64,000 bases of DNA. It comes from Actinokineospora bangkokensis. Its GTDB lineage: Bacteria > Actinomycetota > Actinomycetes > Mycobacteriales > Pseudonocardiaceae. Below are positions 1 to 8,626 of this stretch, one piece after another; the first letter of the stretch is position 1, and each line of letters opens with the position of its first letter. The position numbers and the translations under genes were made by a program. Location of the stretch: assembly GCF_001940455.1 (NCBI RefSeq), contig NZ_MKQR01000016.1:459000-522999 (forward strand), read 5' to 3'. The notes below the pieces were generated by a model. That model did no database searches. It saw nothing but the letters and a program-made list of their open reading frames with translations, and was not told the DNA's origin.

Positions 1-2
1 TC

Positions 3-65
3 CCGAACCGCGAGGACGTCTACTTCCTGCACGCCATGACCGTCCACACGGCACGGCGGGACTAG
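3..65 (+). CDS. C-terminal end of an unidentified protein (partial)
   Basis: An open frame enters from the left edge and ends at TAG 63-65, giving a tail that reads PNREDVYFLHAMTVHTARRD. The frame fits the strand, and a strong hairpin follows at 147-172. The piece is too short to assign a family. The start lies outside the window. Confidence 0.5.
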   Translation, partial: PNREDVYFLHAMTVHTARRD

Positions 66-146
66 GGCCTGTCCTCGGGCCGGGTTCCACCCCACCGACC
101 CACCCCTGCTCCACCAGCCCACCGAGTTCGGCGAACGCGTCGAGTC

Positions 147-172
147 CCGCCCCGCCGCGTGCGGCGGGGCGG
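147..172. terminator. Bidirectional hairpin between converging genes
   Basis: A 12-bp perfect stem (147-158 with 161-172, 2-nt centre) made only of G and C lies between the stop of the left partial gene and the stop of the minus-strand gene ending at 173. It has no T-run, as is common for actinobacterial terminators. Confidence 0.6.
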
Positions 173-769
173 TCAGAACCAGTACCGGATCCAGCTCGCC
201 CCGAGGAACAGGCACACCACGGAGGTGACGACGATCGTCCAGCCGCGCAGCGCCGGGGTCAGCTCCTTTTTCCGCGCGAACGGGTAGCGCGCGAGGAACA
301 CCAGGAACCACGCGGGCAGCCACAGCACGACGGCGAGGAAGCCCGCCCGCAGGCCCGCGATGAACCCGATGTTGAGCGGGTCGGTGTCGAAGGTCGGCAG
401 GGTGACCGCGGCGATGGCCCCGAGCACCACGCACACGGCGAGCCAGCGCGCCTTGCCCTCGGCGGTCATCTCCGGCTGGTAGGCGGCGTAGAGGCCGATG
501 GCGACCATGGGCAACCCGCCGGGCAGCCAGCCGACGATGGTGTTCACCGCCGCGACGTCGCCGACCGCGCGGTCGAGCGCGGGCACGATCACGTACCAGA
601 AGATCGGGAACAGCGCGATCCACGCGATGATCCCGACGACGACGAGCGCCGCCTGCCACCCGGACGCCTGCTTGGCCGGGGTGGGCGCGGCGGCCGCCCG
701 CGCCGCGGCAGTGCGCTGGTTGCGCTCACGCTTCGCGCGCTCGGCCGCGCGCCCTTTGGTCTTCGCCAC
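173..769 (-). CDS. Conserved integral membrane protein, unknown function
   Basis: 198 aa from a GTG start. The N-terminus is basic and Ala-rich (about residues 1-36), then about four hydrophobic helices follow, the first at about 38-60 (ALVVVGIIAWIALFPIFWY) and the last near the C-terminus (VVTSVVCLFLGASW). A basic patch (ARKKE) precedes the last helix. No enzymatic motif is visible and I do not recognise the family. It follows the DUF1275 gene on the same strand after 126 bp. The start is uncertain because the ribosome site is weak. Confidence 0.7.
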   Translation of the reverse strand: MAKTKGRAAERAKRERNQRTAAARAAAAPTPAKQASGWQAALVVVGIIAWIALFPIFWYVIVPALDRAVGDVAAVNTIVGWLPGGLPMVAIGLYAAYQPEMTAEGKARWLAVCVVLGAIAAVTLPTFDTDPLNIGFIAGLRAGFLAVVLWLPAWFLVFLARYPFARKKELTPALRGWTIVVTSVVCLFLGASWIRYWF

Positions 770-895
770 GCGGGGACTCTACAAAACGGACAGCCGCCGC
801 GGTGGCGGTACGCGCACTCCGCCCGGCGCCCGTTCCCAAGGGGGTGGCGCACGCGCGCCCGTCGTGGTGGCGGCGGGACGAGGGCTAGACGAGGG

Positions 896-1573
896 CTAAG
901 CGTGGTGCCACGCCGCCGTTCCCCGCGCGGCCAGCGCCGCCGCGACCGCCACGACGAGGACGAGGAGCAGGGCCAGCAGCAGCGCCCAGGCGAGGGCGGC
1001 GTGCAGGACGACCAGCGCCCCCACCACCGCTCCGCCGAACATCGACAGCACGGCCAGCAGCCGCCGCACGGCCTGCGCCCGGTCGCCGCCGCGCACGTCG
1101 GCGGCGATGCCGGTGAGCGTCATGGTGAGGACGGTCGTGGTCAGGTCCGGCACGCCCAGCGCCCGCACCACCGCGTTCTGCCCGCCCATCGCGCAGGCCA
1201 GCAGCGCCGCCGCGCCGACGAGCACGGGTGTGCCCGACGACAGCGACACCAGCAGCAGCGCGACCGCGAGCAGCACCACCTCCGCCGCCGCGCACCCCGC
1301 GAGCAGCCTGCCGCGGTGGCCGCCCGCCAGGCCCACCGCGCGCCCAGCGAGGAACGAGCCGACCAGGAAGCCGAGCAGCGCGGCGGCCGAGGCGGCCAGC
1401 GAGAAGCCGGGGACCCCGGCGATGGCGAAGCCGACGAACACGACGTTGCCGGTCATGTTGGCGACGAAGACCCGGCCGAGGCCGAGGATGCTGACCGCGT
1501 CCACCACGCCGGTGGCCGCGGTCAGCACGAGCAGCAGGTGCGGCAGGGGTCCGTGCCCGCGTGTGGTGGTCAC
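896..1573 (-). CDS. YoaK-like DUF1275 membrane protein
   Basis: 225 aa with six or so hydrophobic segments. The N-terminal signature is typical of the DUF1275/YoaK family: LTAATGVVDAVSILGLGRVF followed by VANMTGNVVFVG. The length matches the family norm of about 220-240 aa. The function is unknown; members are predicted inner-membrane proteins, sometimes suggested to be transporters. The start is GTG, with GGATGGCGGG just upstream. It lies about 25 bp downstream of the oxidoreductase gene on the same strand and may be co-transcribed with it. Confidence 0.85.
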   Translation of the reverse strand: MTTTRGHGPLPHLLLVLTAATGVVDAVSILGLGRVFVANMTGNVVFVGFAIAGVPGFSLAASAAALLGFLVGSFLAGRAVGLAGGHRGRLLAGCAAAEVVLLAVALLLVSLSSGTPVLVGAAALLACAMGGQNAVVRALGVPDLTTTVLTMTLTGIAADVRGGDRAQAVRRLLAVLSMFGGAVVGALVVLHAALAWALLLALLLVLVVAVAAALAARGTAAWHHA

Positions 1574-1598
1574 CCCGCCATCCTGCCCGCTCGGCGGC

Positions 1599-2591
1599 TC
1601 ACCAGCCCTCGACGACCACCTTGCCGACCATCCCGGAGCCCTCCACGGCCCGGTGCGCGGCCCGCAGGGTGTCCGGGGAGATGGGGCCGAGCCGCTGGGT
1701 CAGCGTGGTGCGCAGGGTGCCCGCGTCCACCAGGCGGGCCACCTCGTCGAGCAGCTCGCGCTGCGCGGTGCTCTCCGGGTCGTGCAGCGGGCGGGTGAAC
1801 ATCAGCTCCCAGGTCCAGGTCTGGCTCTTGGCCTTCAGCGGCAGCGTGTCGAGCCCCTCGGGCTCGTCGATGGCCACGACCTGCCCGCCGACGCCCATGA
1901 TCTGCGCGAACGTCTCGACGTTGCCCGCGGAGAACGGCGAGAACACCCAGTCCACGCCGGAGACCGCCGAGCGCAGCTCGCGGTGGTCGACCACGGAGTG
2001 CGCGCCGAGGTCGAGCGCCCACCGCCGGGACTCCGGGCGCGAGGCGGTGGCCACCACGGTGACCCCGGTCAGCGCCCTGGCCAGCTGGATGACCATGGAC
2101 CCGACGCCGCCCGCGCCCGCGACCACGAGCAGGGTGCCGGTGCTGTCGGCGGTGAGGCGCATGCGGTCGAACAGGGTCTCCCAGGCGGTGATCGCGGTCA
2201 GCGGCAGCGCCGCGGCCTCCGCGAAGTCCAGGGTGGCTGGCTTGTGGCCGACGATGCGCTCGTCGACCAGGTGGAGGCGGGCGTTGGTGCCGGGGCGGGC
2301 GATCGAACCCGCGTAGTAGACCTCGTCGCCGACGGCGAACGCCCCGACCCGCTCGCCCGCGGCGACCACCACCCCGGCCGCGTCGTAGCCGAGCACCTTC
2401 GGGGCGTCGCCGTCGAAGGAGGAGCGGACCTTGTGGTCGGCGGGGTTCACCGACACCGCGCGCACCTCGACCAGCAGGTCGTGCGGGCCCGGGGCGGGCA
2501 GGTCCAGGTCGACCTCGACGAAGGAGTCGGGGTCGTCGACGGTGCCCGGGCGCAGGGCGGCGACGGCGCGGGTGGTGTTCGGTGTGCTCAT
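1599..2591 (-). CDS. Zinc-type alcohol dehydrogenase-like / quinone oxidoreductase family protein
   Basis: 330 aa MDR-superfamily enzyme. The N-terminal GroES-like half has AVSVNPADHKVR and the Rossmann half has GAGGVGSMVIQLARALTG, the NADPH-binding glycine motif. The catalytic zinc cysteine of true alcohol dehydrogenases is absent, so quinone or enone reduction with NADPH is the likelier chemistry (family knowledge). An ATG start faces the divergent HxlR gene across 65 bp, a layout typical of redox- or electrophile-responsive pairs. The natural substrate is unknown. Confidence 0.85.
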   Translation of the reverse strand: MSTPNTTRAVAALRPGTVDDPDSFVEVDLDLPAPGPHDLLVEVRAVSVNPADHKVRSSFDGDAPKVLGYDAAGVVVAAGERVGAFAVGDEVYYAGSIARPGTNARLHLVDERIVGHKPATLDFAEAAALPLTAITAWETLFDRMRLTADSTGTLLVVAGAGGVGSMVIQLARALTGVTVVATASRPESRRWALDLGAHSVVDHRELRSAVSGVDWVFSPFSAGNVETFAQIMGVGGQVVAIDEPEGLDTLPLKAKSQTWTWELMFTRPLHDPESTAQRELLDEVARLVDAGTLRTTLTQRLGPISPDTLRAAHRAVEGSGMVGKVVVEGW

Positions 2592-2617
2592 GCCGGCACC
2601 GTATGCCGGGGGTACTG

Positions 2618-2643
2618 GTTACCCGCAACGGATGTTAGTTACC
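2618..2643. promoter_or_regulatory. Candidate HxlR operator in a divergent promoter region
   Basis: The 65-bp gap between the oxidoreductase and the HxlR gene contains two copies of GTTACC (2618-2623 and 2638-2643) exactly 20 bp apart, about two helical turns on the same face. A related GGTAC lies at 2611-2615. Binding by the HxlR protein is inferred. Confidence 0.4.
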
Positions 2644-2656
2644 GAAGGGAACTGTC

Positions 2657-3022
2657 GTGGTCAGCACCCATCCCCGCCACTCGCTGTGCACCCCGGGCGA
2701 CGTCTACCGCGCCGACTGCCCGTGCCGGGGCCTGCTCGACCTGCTCGCCGACAAGTGGAGCGCGCTGGTGCTCGGCGCGCTGGAGACCGGCCCGCTGCGC
2801 TTCGGCGCGCTGAAAGCGCGGTTGCAGGGGATCAGCCCCAAGGTGCTCACCGCCGTGCTGCGGCGGCTGGAGGACGCCGAACTGCTCTCCCGCACCGTTT
2901 ACCCGGCCGTGCCGCTGCACGTGGAATACGAATTGACCGAATTGGGGTATGACGCGTGCGTGCCGCTCGCCGCGCTGCGCCGCTGGGTGGAGGCCAACGT
3001 GGAACGCTTCCCCGCCCGGTGA
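2657..3022 (+). CDS. HxlR-family transcriptional regulator
   Basis: 121 aa. The winged-helix signature of HxlR/DUF24 proteins is clear: C-P-C-R-G near residue 23, DKWSALVLGAL, LRFGALKARLQGISPKVLT as the recognition region, and a wing ending VEYELTELG. The N-terminal cysteines (Cys-x-Cys) resemble redox- or quinone-sensing members such as YodB and QorR, but that role is inferred. GTG start with AAGGGAA 5 bp upstream. It is divergent from the MDR oxidoreductase, its probable target. Confidence 0.88.
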   Translation: MVSTHPRHSLCTPGDVYRADCPCRGLLDLLADKWSALVLGALETGPLRFGALKARLQGISPKVLTAVLRRLEDAELLSRTVYPAVPLHVEYELTELGYDACVPLAALRRWVEANVERFPAR

Positions 3023-3177
3023 TCGACGACACCGCGCCCTGGTGGGAACGCCCGCGACGGCGAGCCGTATAAAGGGAGGTGCGTCCCCCACCGGTGCTCG
3101 GAATGGCCCAGGGGAACGCTTTGTCGTCAGGTCGAACGAATGCCTTTCACCGGTCATTCGAGAATCGCGGGGATCAG

Positions 3178-4383
3178 ATGCGCAAACCGGACAGGTTCGG
3201 CGTGCTCGGGGTGGCGCTCGCGGGCGCCCTGCTGCTGGCTGGCTGCTCGTCCGACGACGGCGGCGGTGCCCCCGCGGCCGCGGGCGGCCAGCAGGCGAAC
3301 CCCTCGGCCTCGGCGGCCGCCGCCGCGGCCGAGGTGGCCGTGACGCCCGGTGACGGCGAGCAGGCCAACCCGACCACCCCCATCGTGGTGACCGCGAAGG
3401 AGGGCACGCTCGACTCGGTGACGGTCACCAACGCCAAGAAGGGCAGCGCGGTCAAGGGCGAGCTCTCGGCGGACAAGAAGACCTGGACCTCCGCGGAGGT
3501 GCTCGGCTACGCGGCGTCCTACCAGGTCAAGGCCACCGCCGTGAACACCGACGGGCAGCGGGTCGACCGCACCGCCACCGTCACCACCCTGTCCCCCAAG
3601 GCCCAGGCGTACCCGTCGTTCATCCCCGCCCCGAGCATCACCGACGTCGGCGTCGGCCAGCCGCTGGTGGTCAAGTTCGACCAGGACGTCACCGACAAGG
3701 CCGCCGCGGAGAAGGCGCTGAAGGTCACCTCGACCCCCGCGCAGACCGGCGGCTGGTACTGGCTGTCCAAGCGCGAGGTGCACTACCGCCCGCAGCAGTA
3801 CTGGAAGGCGGGCACCACCATCGCCCTGCACGCGGCCATCTACGGCGTCGACCTCGGCGGCGGGGTCTACGGCCAGACCGACCGCGACCTGACGCTGAAG
3901 GTGCACGACGCGTGGGTGGCCAAGGCCGACGGCAACACCGAGCAGATGCAGGTCTTCCAGAACGGCTCGCTGGTCAAGACCATGCCGATCAGCATGGGCA
4001 AGGACGCCACCCCCACCCACCTGGGCGCGCACGTCATCTCCGACAAGAAGCAGAAGTACACGATGGACTCCTGCACCTACGGGGTCTGCCCGCCGGACCC
4101 CAAGGCCTACCGGTCGGACGAGAACTTCGCGCTGCGCATCTCCAACGACGGCGAGTTCGTCCACGAGAACCCCAACAGCGTCGGCGCGCAGGGCAGCGCG
4201 AACGTCAGCCACGGCTGCATCAACCTCAACGCCGCCAACGCCTCCTGGTTCTTCGACCACTTCAACCTCGGTGACGTCGTCGAGGTCGCCAACTCCGGTG
4301 GTCCGCAGCTGCCCATCTACGACACCTACGGCGACTGGGCGGTCTCCTGGGACGCCTGGCAGGCGGGGTCCGCGCTCAAGTAG
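3178..4383 (+). CDS. L,D-transpeptidase lipoprotein (LdtMt2-like)
   Basis: 401 aa. It should make 3-3 cross-links in peptidoglycan at the outer membrane face. The signal peptide ends in a lipobox LLAGC with Cys23, then an Ala/Ser/Gly-rich tether, Ig-like domains (about residues 60-240), and a C-terminal YkuD domain. The catalytic motif SHGCINL places the nucleophile at Cys347, with a conserved His upstream in FVHENPNS. Length and order match actinobacterial LdtMt2-type enzymes of about 400 aa. ATG at 3178 was chosen because GGGGA lies 5 bp upstream and the signal peptide begins there. Confidence 0.93.
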   Translation: MRKPDRFGVLGVALAGALLLAGCSSDDGGGAPAAAGGQQANPSASAAAAAAEVAVTPGDGEQANPTTPIVVTAKEGTLDSVTVTNAKKGSAVKGELSADKKTWTSAEVLGYAASYQVKATAVNTDGQRVDRTATVTTLSPKAQAYPSFIPAPSITDVGVGQPLVVKFDQDVTDKAAAEKALKVTSTPAQTGGWYWLSKREVHYRPQQYWKAGTTIALHAAIYGVDLGGGVYGQTDRDLTLKVHDAWVAKADGNTEQMQVFQNGSLVKTMPISMGKDATPTHLGAHVISDKKQKYTMDSCTYGVCPPDPKAYRSDENFALRISNDGEFVHENPNSVGAQGSANVSHGCINLNAANASWFFDHFNLGDVVEVANSGGPQLPIYDTYGDWAVSWDAWQAGSALK

Positions 4384-4440
4384 CCCGGGGGCGGGGGTAG
4401 GTCTTCTCCTGGACCGGGGCCGCCGAGGGCACCCCTGTGG

Positions 4441-4478
4441 TCGGGGTCACCGCACACTGGACGGCGCGGTGACCCCGA
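4441..4478. terminator. Hairpin between the Ldt gene and zwf
   Basis: A perfect 13-bp inverted repeat (4441-4453 with 4466-4478, 12-nt loop) built around CGGGGTCACCGC lies between the stop at 4383 and the zwf start at 4499. It could end the Ldt transcript or act as an operator for zwf. It is only 20 bp from the zwf start, so the two roles cannot be told apart here. Confidence 0.45.
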
Positions 4479-4498
4479 CGAGCACAGGAGCAAGCGCG

Positions 4499-5905
4499 AT
4501 GACCCGAACAGCCGTCCCCACCCTGTTCGTCCTGTTCGGTGGCACGGGCGACCTCGCCAAGCGCAAGCTGTTCCCCGGCCTCTACCGCCTCTACCGGCGC
4601 GGCCTGGTCCCCGGCGAGTTCCGCGTCATCGGCACCGGCCGCACCTCCCCCGGCGGGGACGAGGCCTACCGGGCGCTGCTGGAGGAGTGGGTCCGCAAGT
4701 TCGCGGGCGACGACTTCGACGACGCCGCCTGGGCCCGCTTCGCCGCCCGGATCACCTTCACCGCGTCCTCGGCGCAGGACGGGTGGGCGCTCGCCGCCCG
4801 CGTCCGCGCCGCGCAGGCCCAGCTCGGGCCCGGCGCGGAGACGGTGCTCTACCTGTCGGTGCCGCCGACCACGATGGAGCCGGTGGTGTCCATGCTGGGC
4901 CGCACCGGGCTGGCCGCGGGCGCCCGGCTGGTGCTGGAGAAGCCGTTCGGCAGCGACCTGGCCTCGGCCCGCTCGCTCAACGCCGCGCTGCACGGGGTGT
5001 TCGACGAGGACCGGCTGTTCCGCATCGATCACTTCCTGGGCAAGGAGGCGGTGCAGAACATCCTCGCGTTCCGCTTCGCCAACGGCATGTTCGAGCCGCT
5101 GTGGAACCGCGACCGGATCGCCTACGTGCAGATCGACGTCCCCGAGGTCATCGGCATCGAGGGCCGAGCGGCGTTCATGGAGTCCACCGGCACCTTCCGC
5201 GACATGGTGTGCACCCACCTGTTCCAGATGCTCGGGTTCCTCGCCCTGGAGCCGCCCGCGTCGCTGACCGCCGACGCGCTGCGCGAGGAGAAGCGCAAGG
5301 TGTTCGCCGCCGTGCGCGACATCGCCCCGCGCGACGTGGTGTTCGGCCAGTACGACGGCTACCGCGCCGAGGACGGCGTGGACCCGGCCTCGACGGTGGA
5401 GACCTTCGCCGCGGTGCGGGTGTGGGTGGACAACTGGCGCTGGCAGGGCGTGCCGTTCCTGCTGCGCACCGGCAAGGCGATGGCCGAGTCGCGGCGCACC
5501 ATCACCCTGGGCCTGCACGAGCCCCCGACCCGGCTGTTCCCCTCGGCCGAGGGCACGCCGAACGAGCTGGTGTTCGACCTGTCCGACGACGCCAGGGTGC
5601 GGGTGGAGTTCCGGGTGAAGCGCCCGGGGCCGCGGCTGGAGGTGGGGCACGCGCAGCTGTCGCTGGACGTGTCGGAGGCCTTCCCCGGCGAGCAGGCGCT
5701 GGAGGCCTACGAGCGGCTGCTGCTCGACGTGCTCAACGACGATCGCACGCTGTTCACCTCCGCCGACGAGGTGGAGCGGTTGTGGGAGCTGAGCGACCCG
5801 GTGCTCGAAGGCGCGCCGAAGGTGCTGCCCTACCCGCGCGGTTCGTGGGGCCCGGACGCGGTGCGCGAGCTGGCCGGGGAGCGGGGCTGGCGCCTGCCCG
5901 AATGA
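4499..5905 (+). CDS. zwf: Glucose-6-phosphate 1-dehydrogenase
   Basis: 468 aa. It oxidises glucose 6-phosphate to 6-phosphogluconolactone with NADP(+), the entry to the pentose phosphate pathway. The nucleotide-binding motif GGTGDLAKRK is at residues 14-23 and the substrate signature RIDHFLGKE at 175-183. ATG follows CACAGGAG with good spacing. Neither opcA nor tal/tkt/gnd is adjacent, so this is a stand-alone copy; many actinomycetes carry two zwf genes, and this may be the accessory one. Length is slightly under the usual 490-510 aa. Confidence 0.92.
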   Translation: MTRTAVPTLFVLFGGTGDLAKRKLFPGLYRLYRRGLVPGEFRVIGTGRTSPGGDEAYRALLEEWVRKFAGDDFDDAAWARFAARITFTASSAQDGWALAARVRAAQAQLGPGAETVLYLSVPPTTMEPVVSMLGRTGLAAGARLVLEKPFGSDLASARSLNAALHGVFDEDRLFRIDHFLGKEAVQNILAFRFANGMFEPLWNRDRIAYVQIDVPEVIGIEGRAAFMESTGTFRDMVCTHLFQMLGFLALEPPASLTADALREEKRKVFAAVRDIAPRDVVFGQYDGYRAEDGVDPASTVETFAAVRVWVDNWRWQGVPFLLRTGKAMAESRRTITLGLHEPPTRLFPSAEGTPNELVFDLSDDARVRVEFRVKRPGPRLEVGHAQLSLDVSEAFPGEQALEAYERLLLDVLNDDRTLFTSADEVERLWELSDPVLEGAPKVLPYPRGSWGPDAVRELAGERGWRLPE

Positions 5906-5912
5906 CCGCGCA

Positions 5913-5959
5913 CGCGGAAGGGGGGTGGCGCCGGGCTCCGGCGCCACCCCCCTTCCGCG
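5913..5959. terminator. Long bidirectional terminator between zwf and the RsbW-like gene
   Basis: A perfect 22-bp inverted repeat (5913-5934 with 5938-5959) with a 3-nt centre sits between two converging stops at 5905 and 5965. Position and stem strength fit a shared terminator; no T-run. Confidence 0.75.
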
Positions 5960-5964
5960 CGTCG

Positions 5965-6351
5965 TCAGGCCGCGGCGTCGCCGCAGGGCACGACCGCCCA
6001 CACCGTCTTGCCCGTGCCGTTCGGCGTGCACCCCCAGGCCAGGGCGAGGTTGTCCACCAGGAACATGCCGCGGCCGGTGATGGCGTCGACGTCCTTGGGC
6101 TTGACCACCGGCTCGGCGGGGTTGCTGTCGTCGACCTCGACGCGCAGCGTGCCGGGGCGGGCGGTGCGCCCCACGCGGATGCCCTGCAACCCGCCGCCGT
6201 GCTCCTTGGCGTTGGCCAGGAACTCCCCGCACACCAGGTGCAGCACGTCCAGGTCGGCCGCGGCGCCCGGGAGCCGGGCGGCCAGCTCCCTGCGCAGCGC
6301 GGCCGCGGCGGGCACCGAGGGCGCCTTCTCCTCCAGCACCAGCTCCGTCAT
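5965..6351 (-). CDS. RsbW-like ATP-binding anti-sigma / serine kinase protein
   Basis: 128 aa, a single HATPase_c_2 domain. An N-box-like segment (VCGEFLANAKEHG) and a G-box-like segment (ITGRGMFLVDNLA) can be read, the Bergerat ATP-binding fold of SpoIIAB/RsbW proteins that bind a sigma factor and phosphorylate a STAS antagonist. The start was set at the ATG of MTELVL because GGGGAA lies 7 bp upstream; a longer form would begin up to 24 codons earlier. No sigma factor is adjacent, so its partner is unknown; the STAS proteins at 8,285, 12,559 and 17,450 are candidates. Confidence 0.82.
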   Translation of the reverse strand: MTELVLEEKAPSVPAAAALRRELAARLPGAAADLDVLHLVCGEFLANAKEHGGGLQGIRVGRTARPGTLRVEVDDSNPAEPVVKPKDVDAITGRGMFLVDNLALAWGCTPNGTGKTVWAVVPCGDAAA

Positions 6352-6743
6352 CGCCAGTTCCCCCCTCATCTGCTGACCAGGTCGTCGGTCGGGGTGTCCT
6401 GCCCCGGCGGCGCCTTCCGGCATGCCTCCTCCTCCGGGCTTGCGCGGAGCCCGTCCCCCCGGGCGGGCCGCCGCTCCCGGGTGCCCCGCCGCGCCGCTCG
6501 CGGGCCACCGGCACCCGCACTGTTACTACCCCCGCGCCAGACGGGTGTCACACCGGCCGCGGCGAAAACCGTTTCACGTCCGGGTGTTCCGTTGTCCCGC
6601 GGCGCGCAGCGCGGCGCCCGGCGTTGTCCGCCGCTGAGCGTTCCCGACCCCGCGGAGCGCCGTTGACCAGGCCGGGGGCAACGCTTAGCACATCGTTGGT
6701 GACACACCGCGTGATCGCCCACGATCGGGGGTATTCACCAGTC
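6352..6743. other. 392-bp divergent intergenic region
   Basis: It separates the RsbW-like gene (minus) from the DUF6292-type gene (plus). It holds no convincing ORF. A minus-strand GGGTAG at 6526-6531 and a plus-strand GGGTAT at 6729-6734 look like SigB-type -10 elements, but neither has a GTTT -35 at the right distance, so I do not call promoters. Confidence 0.5.
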
Positions 6744-7181
6744 ATGACTTCGCCCCACGGGGATCGTCGCCCCTCGCACGACGACCTCGCCGCCGGGTTG
6801 CGCGGCTACCTCCAGCTGGTCGCCGACCTGGTCGGGGCCGACCACCGGGCGGGCATCACCGACGTCGGGTCGGTGGCCTCCGCCGTGCTGCCGCTGCCGC
6901 AGCGGCTGACCTGGTTCCCCGAGCGCGGGCTGGTGCTCGGCTGGGACGAGGAGCACGGCTGGTCGGCCCAGCTCGACGCCGCCGACGGCGTGGAGCTGCT
7001 GCCGGTGTCCTACCTGGGGGTGGACGCGCTGCCCACGCCCCGGGTGGTGGCCTGGTTCCTCAAGGACCTGCTCGCGGGCGGCGACCCCGGCTCGCCCTAC
7101 CCGCCCGCCATGCGCGACCGGGGTGAGGGCGACGACTTCGAGGAGCGGTTGATCGCCTACGCCACCCACTCCGACCGCTGA
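6744..7181 (+). CDS. DUF6292-type conserved actinobacterial protein
   Basis: 145 aa, soluble. The order LRGYLQLVADLVG, then RLTWFPERGLVLGWDEEHGW, then PRVVAWFLKDLLAGG matches the DUF6292 pattern I remember from Pseudonocardiaceae, where many paralogues occur per genome. Its function is unknown. ATG 6744 was chosen because the family region begins directly after it; the frame stays open for about 40 codons upstream. No operon partner is seen: the next gene begins 71 bp downstream. Confidence 0.68.
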   Translation: MTSPHGDRRPSHDDLAAGLRGYLQLVADLVGADHRAGITDVGSVASAVLPLPQRLTWFPERGLVLGWDEEHGWSAQLDAADGVELLPVSYLGVDALPTPRVVAWFLKDLLAGGDPGSPYPPAMRDRGEGDDFEERLIAYATHSDR

Positions 7182-7252
7182 GGCCACCGCGGGTGCCGCG
7201 CCCGCTGCCGCCGCTGACGACTGGCGGCGGCGCGAGCGGGTACAACGGCGGC

Positions 7253-8242
7253 ATGAGGTTGGGTGTCATCGACGTCGGGTCCAACGCCGCGCAACTTCTC
7301 GTGGTGGACGCCCACCCCGGCTCGGCGCCGCTGGCGTCCTACGCGTTCAAGCGGCCCACGGTGCTGGCCGAGGAGATCGACGCCGACGGCGCCCTCTCGG
7401 CCGAGGGCATCCGCCGGGTGGTGCGGGCGATGGCCTCGGTGGTCGGCCGGGCGCGCTCGCTGGACGTCGGGGAGCTGTTCGTCTTCGCCACCTCCGCGGT
7501 GCGCGACGCGGCCAACCGCGACGAGGTGGTCGCCGCGGTGCGCGAGGCGACCGGCCTGCGCCCGCAGTTCCTCACCGGCGAGGACGAGGCGCGCCTGACC
7601 TACCACGCCGCGCACCGCTGGTACGGCTGGTCGGCCGGGCGCCTGCTGCTGCTCGACATCGGCGGCGGCACGCTGGAGGTGGTGCTCGGCCGCGACGCCG
7701 AGCCGGAGCTGGCGATGTCGCTGCCGCTGGGGGCGGGCCGGATGACCCGGCGCTTCCTGCACTCCGACCCGCCCACCGGCAAGCAGCTGCGCAAGCTCGG
7801 CAAGCACGTGCGCACCGGGCTGCGCGAGGCGGTGGAGCGGCTGCGCTGGGAGGGCGCCTTCGACCGGGCGGTCGCCACGTCGAAGACGTTCAAGCAGCTG
7901 GCCAGGCTGGCGGGGGCGGCCCCGCAGAGCGCGGGCCCGCTCGCCCGCCGCTCGCTCACCGTCGAGGCGCTCGACCACTGGATCCCGGAGCTGGCCAAGC
8001 GCACCAGGGCGCAGCGGGCGGCGCTGCGCGGGGTGTCCCCGTCGCGCGCCGGCCAGGTCGTGGCCGGGGCCGCGGTGGCGCGCGAGCTGATGGTGGCGCT
8101 GGACGTGCGCGAGGTGGACATCTGCCCGTGGGCGCTCCGCGAGGGCATCATGCTGCACCAATTGCAGCACACCCTCTCCCCCACCGACCCGCTGGCGCTG
8201 CGCACGGTCCGCCCCATGGGCTCGTCCTGGGAGCGCGCGTAG
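7253..8242 (+). CDS. Ppx/GppA-family exopolyphosphatase or pppGpp phosphohydrolase
   Basis: 329 aa. The ASKHA-fold signatures are present: phosphate-1 motif GVIDVGSNAAQLLVVD at the N-terminus, LLDIGGGTLEVVLG in the middle, and the actinobacterial C-terminal segment REGIMLHQLQ. Members hydrolyse polyphosphate or pppGpp in the stringent response. Length fits the short actinobacterial form (about 310-330 aa) without the HD domain. ATG 7253 was chosen because the fold starts right there. The converging STAS gene ends 43 bp downstream. Confidence 0.88.
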   Translation: MRLGVIDVGSNAAQLLVVDAHPGSAPLASYAFKRPTVLAEEIDADGALSAEGIRRVVRAMASVVGRARSLDVGELFVFATSAVRDAANRDEVVAAVREATGLRPQFLTGEDEARLTYHAAHRWYGWSAGRLLLLDIGGGTLEVVLGRDAEPELAMSLPLGAGRMTRRFLHSDPPTGKQLRKLGKHVRTGLREAVERLRWEGAFDRAVATSKTFKQLARLAGAAPQSAGPLARRSLTVEALDHWIPELAKRTRAQRAALRGVSPSRAGQVVAGAAVARELMVALDVREVDICPWALREGIMLHQLQHTLSPTDPLALRTVRPMGSSWERA

Positions 8243-8284
8243 GGCGCGCTCACCACAGGCGCGGCGTCAGCCCGTTCCCGGCGC

Positions 8285-8626
8285 CTACCCGACCACGTCT
8301 TCGAGGCGGTCGGCGACGGTGAGGGTGGAGTCGAGCATCGTCAGCGCGAGCGCCCGGCGGGCGGCGCCCTCGGCCACCACGGTGAACGGCAGCGCCGCCT
8401 TCTGCGCCTCGTTGCGGGCCACCACCAGCGCCGACAGCCCGGCCGAGCCGAGGAAGCCGACCCCGCTCAGGTTCGCCACGACCCCCTCCACCCCCGGGGC
8501 GAGGGTCGCCTCGGACAGCGCCTCGGACAACTGCCCGACGGTGGCCAGGTCGACGTCGCCGACGGCGTGCACGACGACGGTCGGACCGATCTGCTCGCGG
8601 TGCACGGTCAGCAAGGGGCTCGCCAC
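8285..8626 (-). CDS. STAS-domain anti-sigma factor antagonist
   Basis: 113 aa, a single STAS domain: VVVHAVGDVDLATVGQLSEA, then NLSGVGFLGSAGLSALVVA with the Ser phosphorylated in SpoIIAA/RsbV proteins, then a variable C-terminal helix. It would bind an RsbW-like kinase and free a sigma factor. A GTG start at 8626 is preferred over ATG 8647 because GGGAGAGGA lies 7 bp before the GTG while the ATG has no ribosome site. A SigB-type promoter sits at 8685-8710, which would make the gene part of a positive feedback loop. Confidence 0.85.
   Translation of the reverse strand: MASPLLTVHREQIGPTVVVHAVGDVDLATVGQLSEALSEATLAPGVEGVVANLSGVGFLGSAGLSALVVARNEAQKAALPFTVVAEGAARRALALTMLDSTLTVADRLEDVVG

Noticed and set aside
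6526..6734. GGGTAG (minus) and GGGTAT (plus) as further SigB-type promoters
   Set aside because: Neither has a GTTT-like -35 at 14-17 nt; counted only as isolated -10-like sequences.
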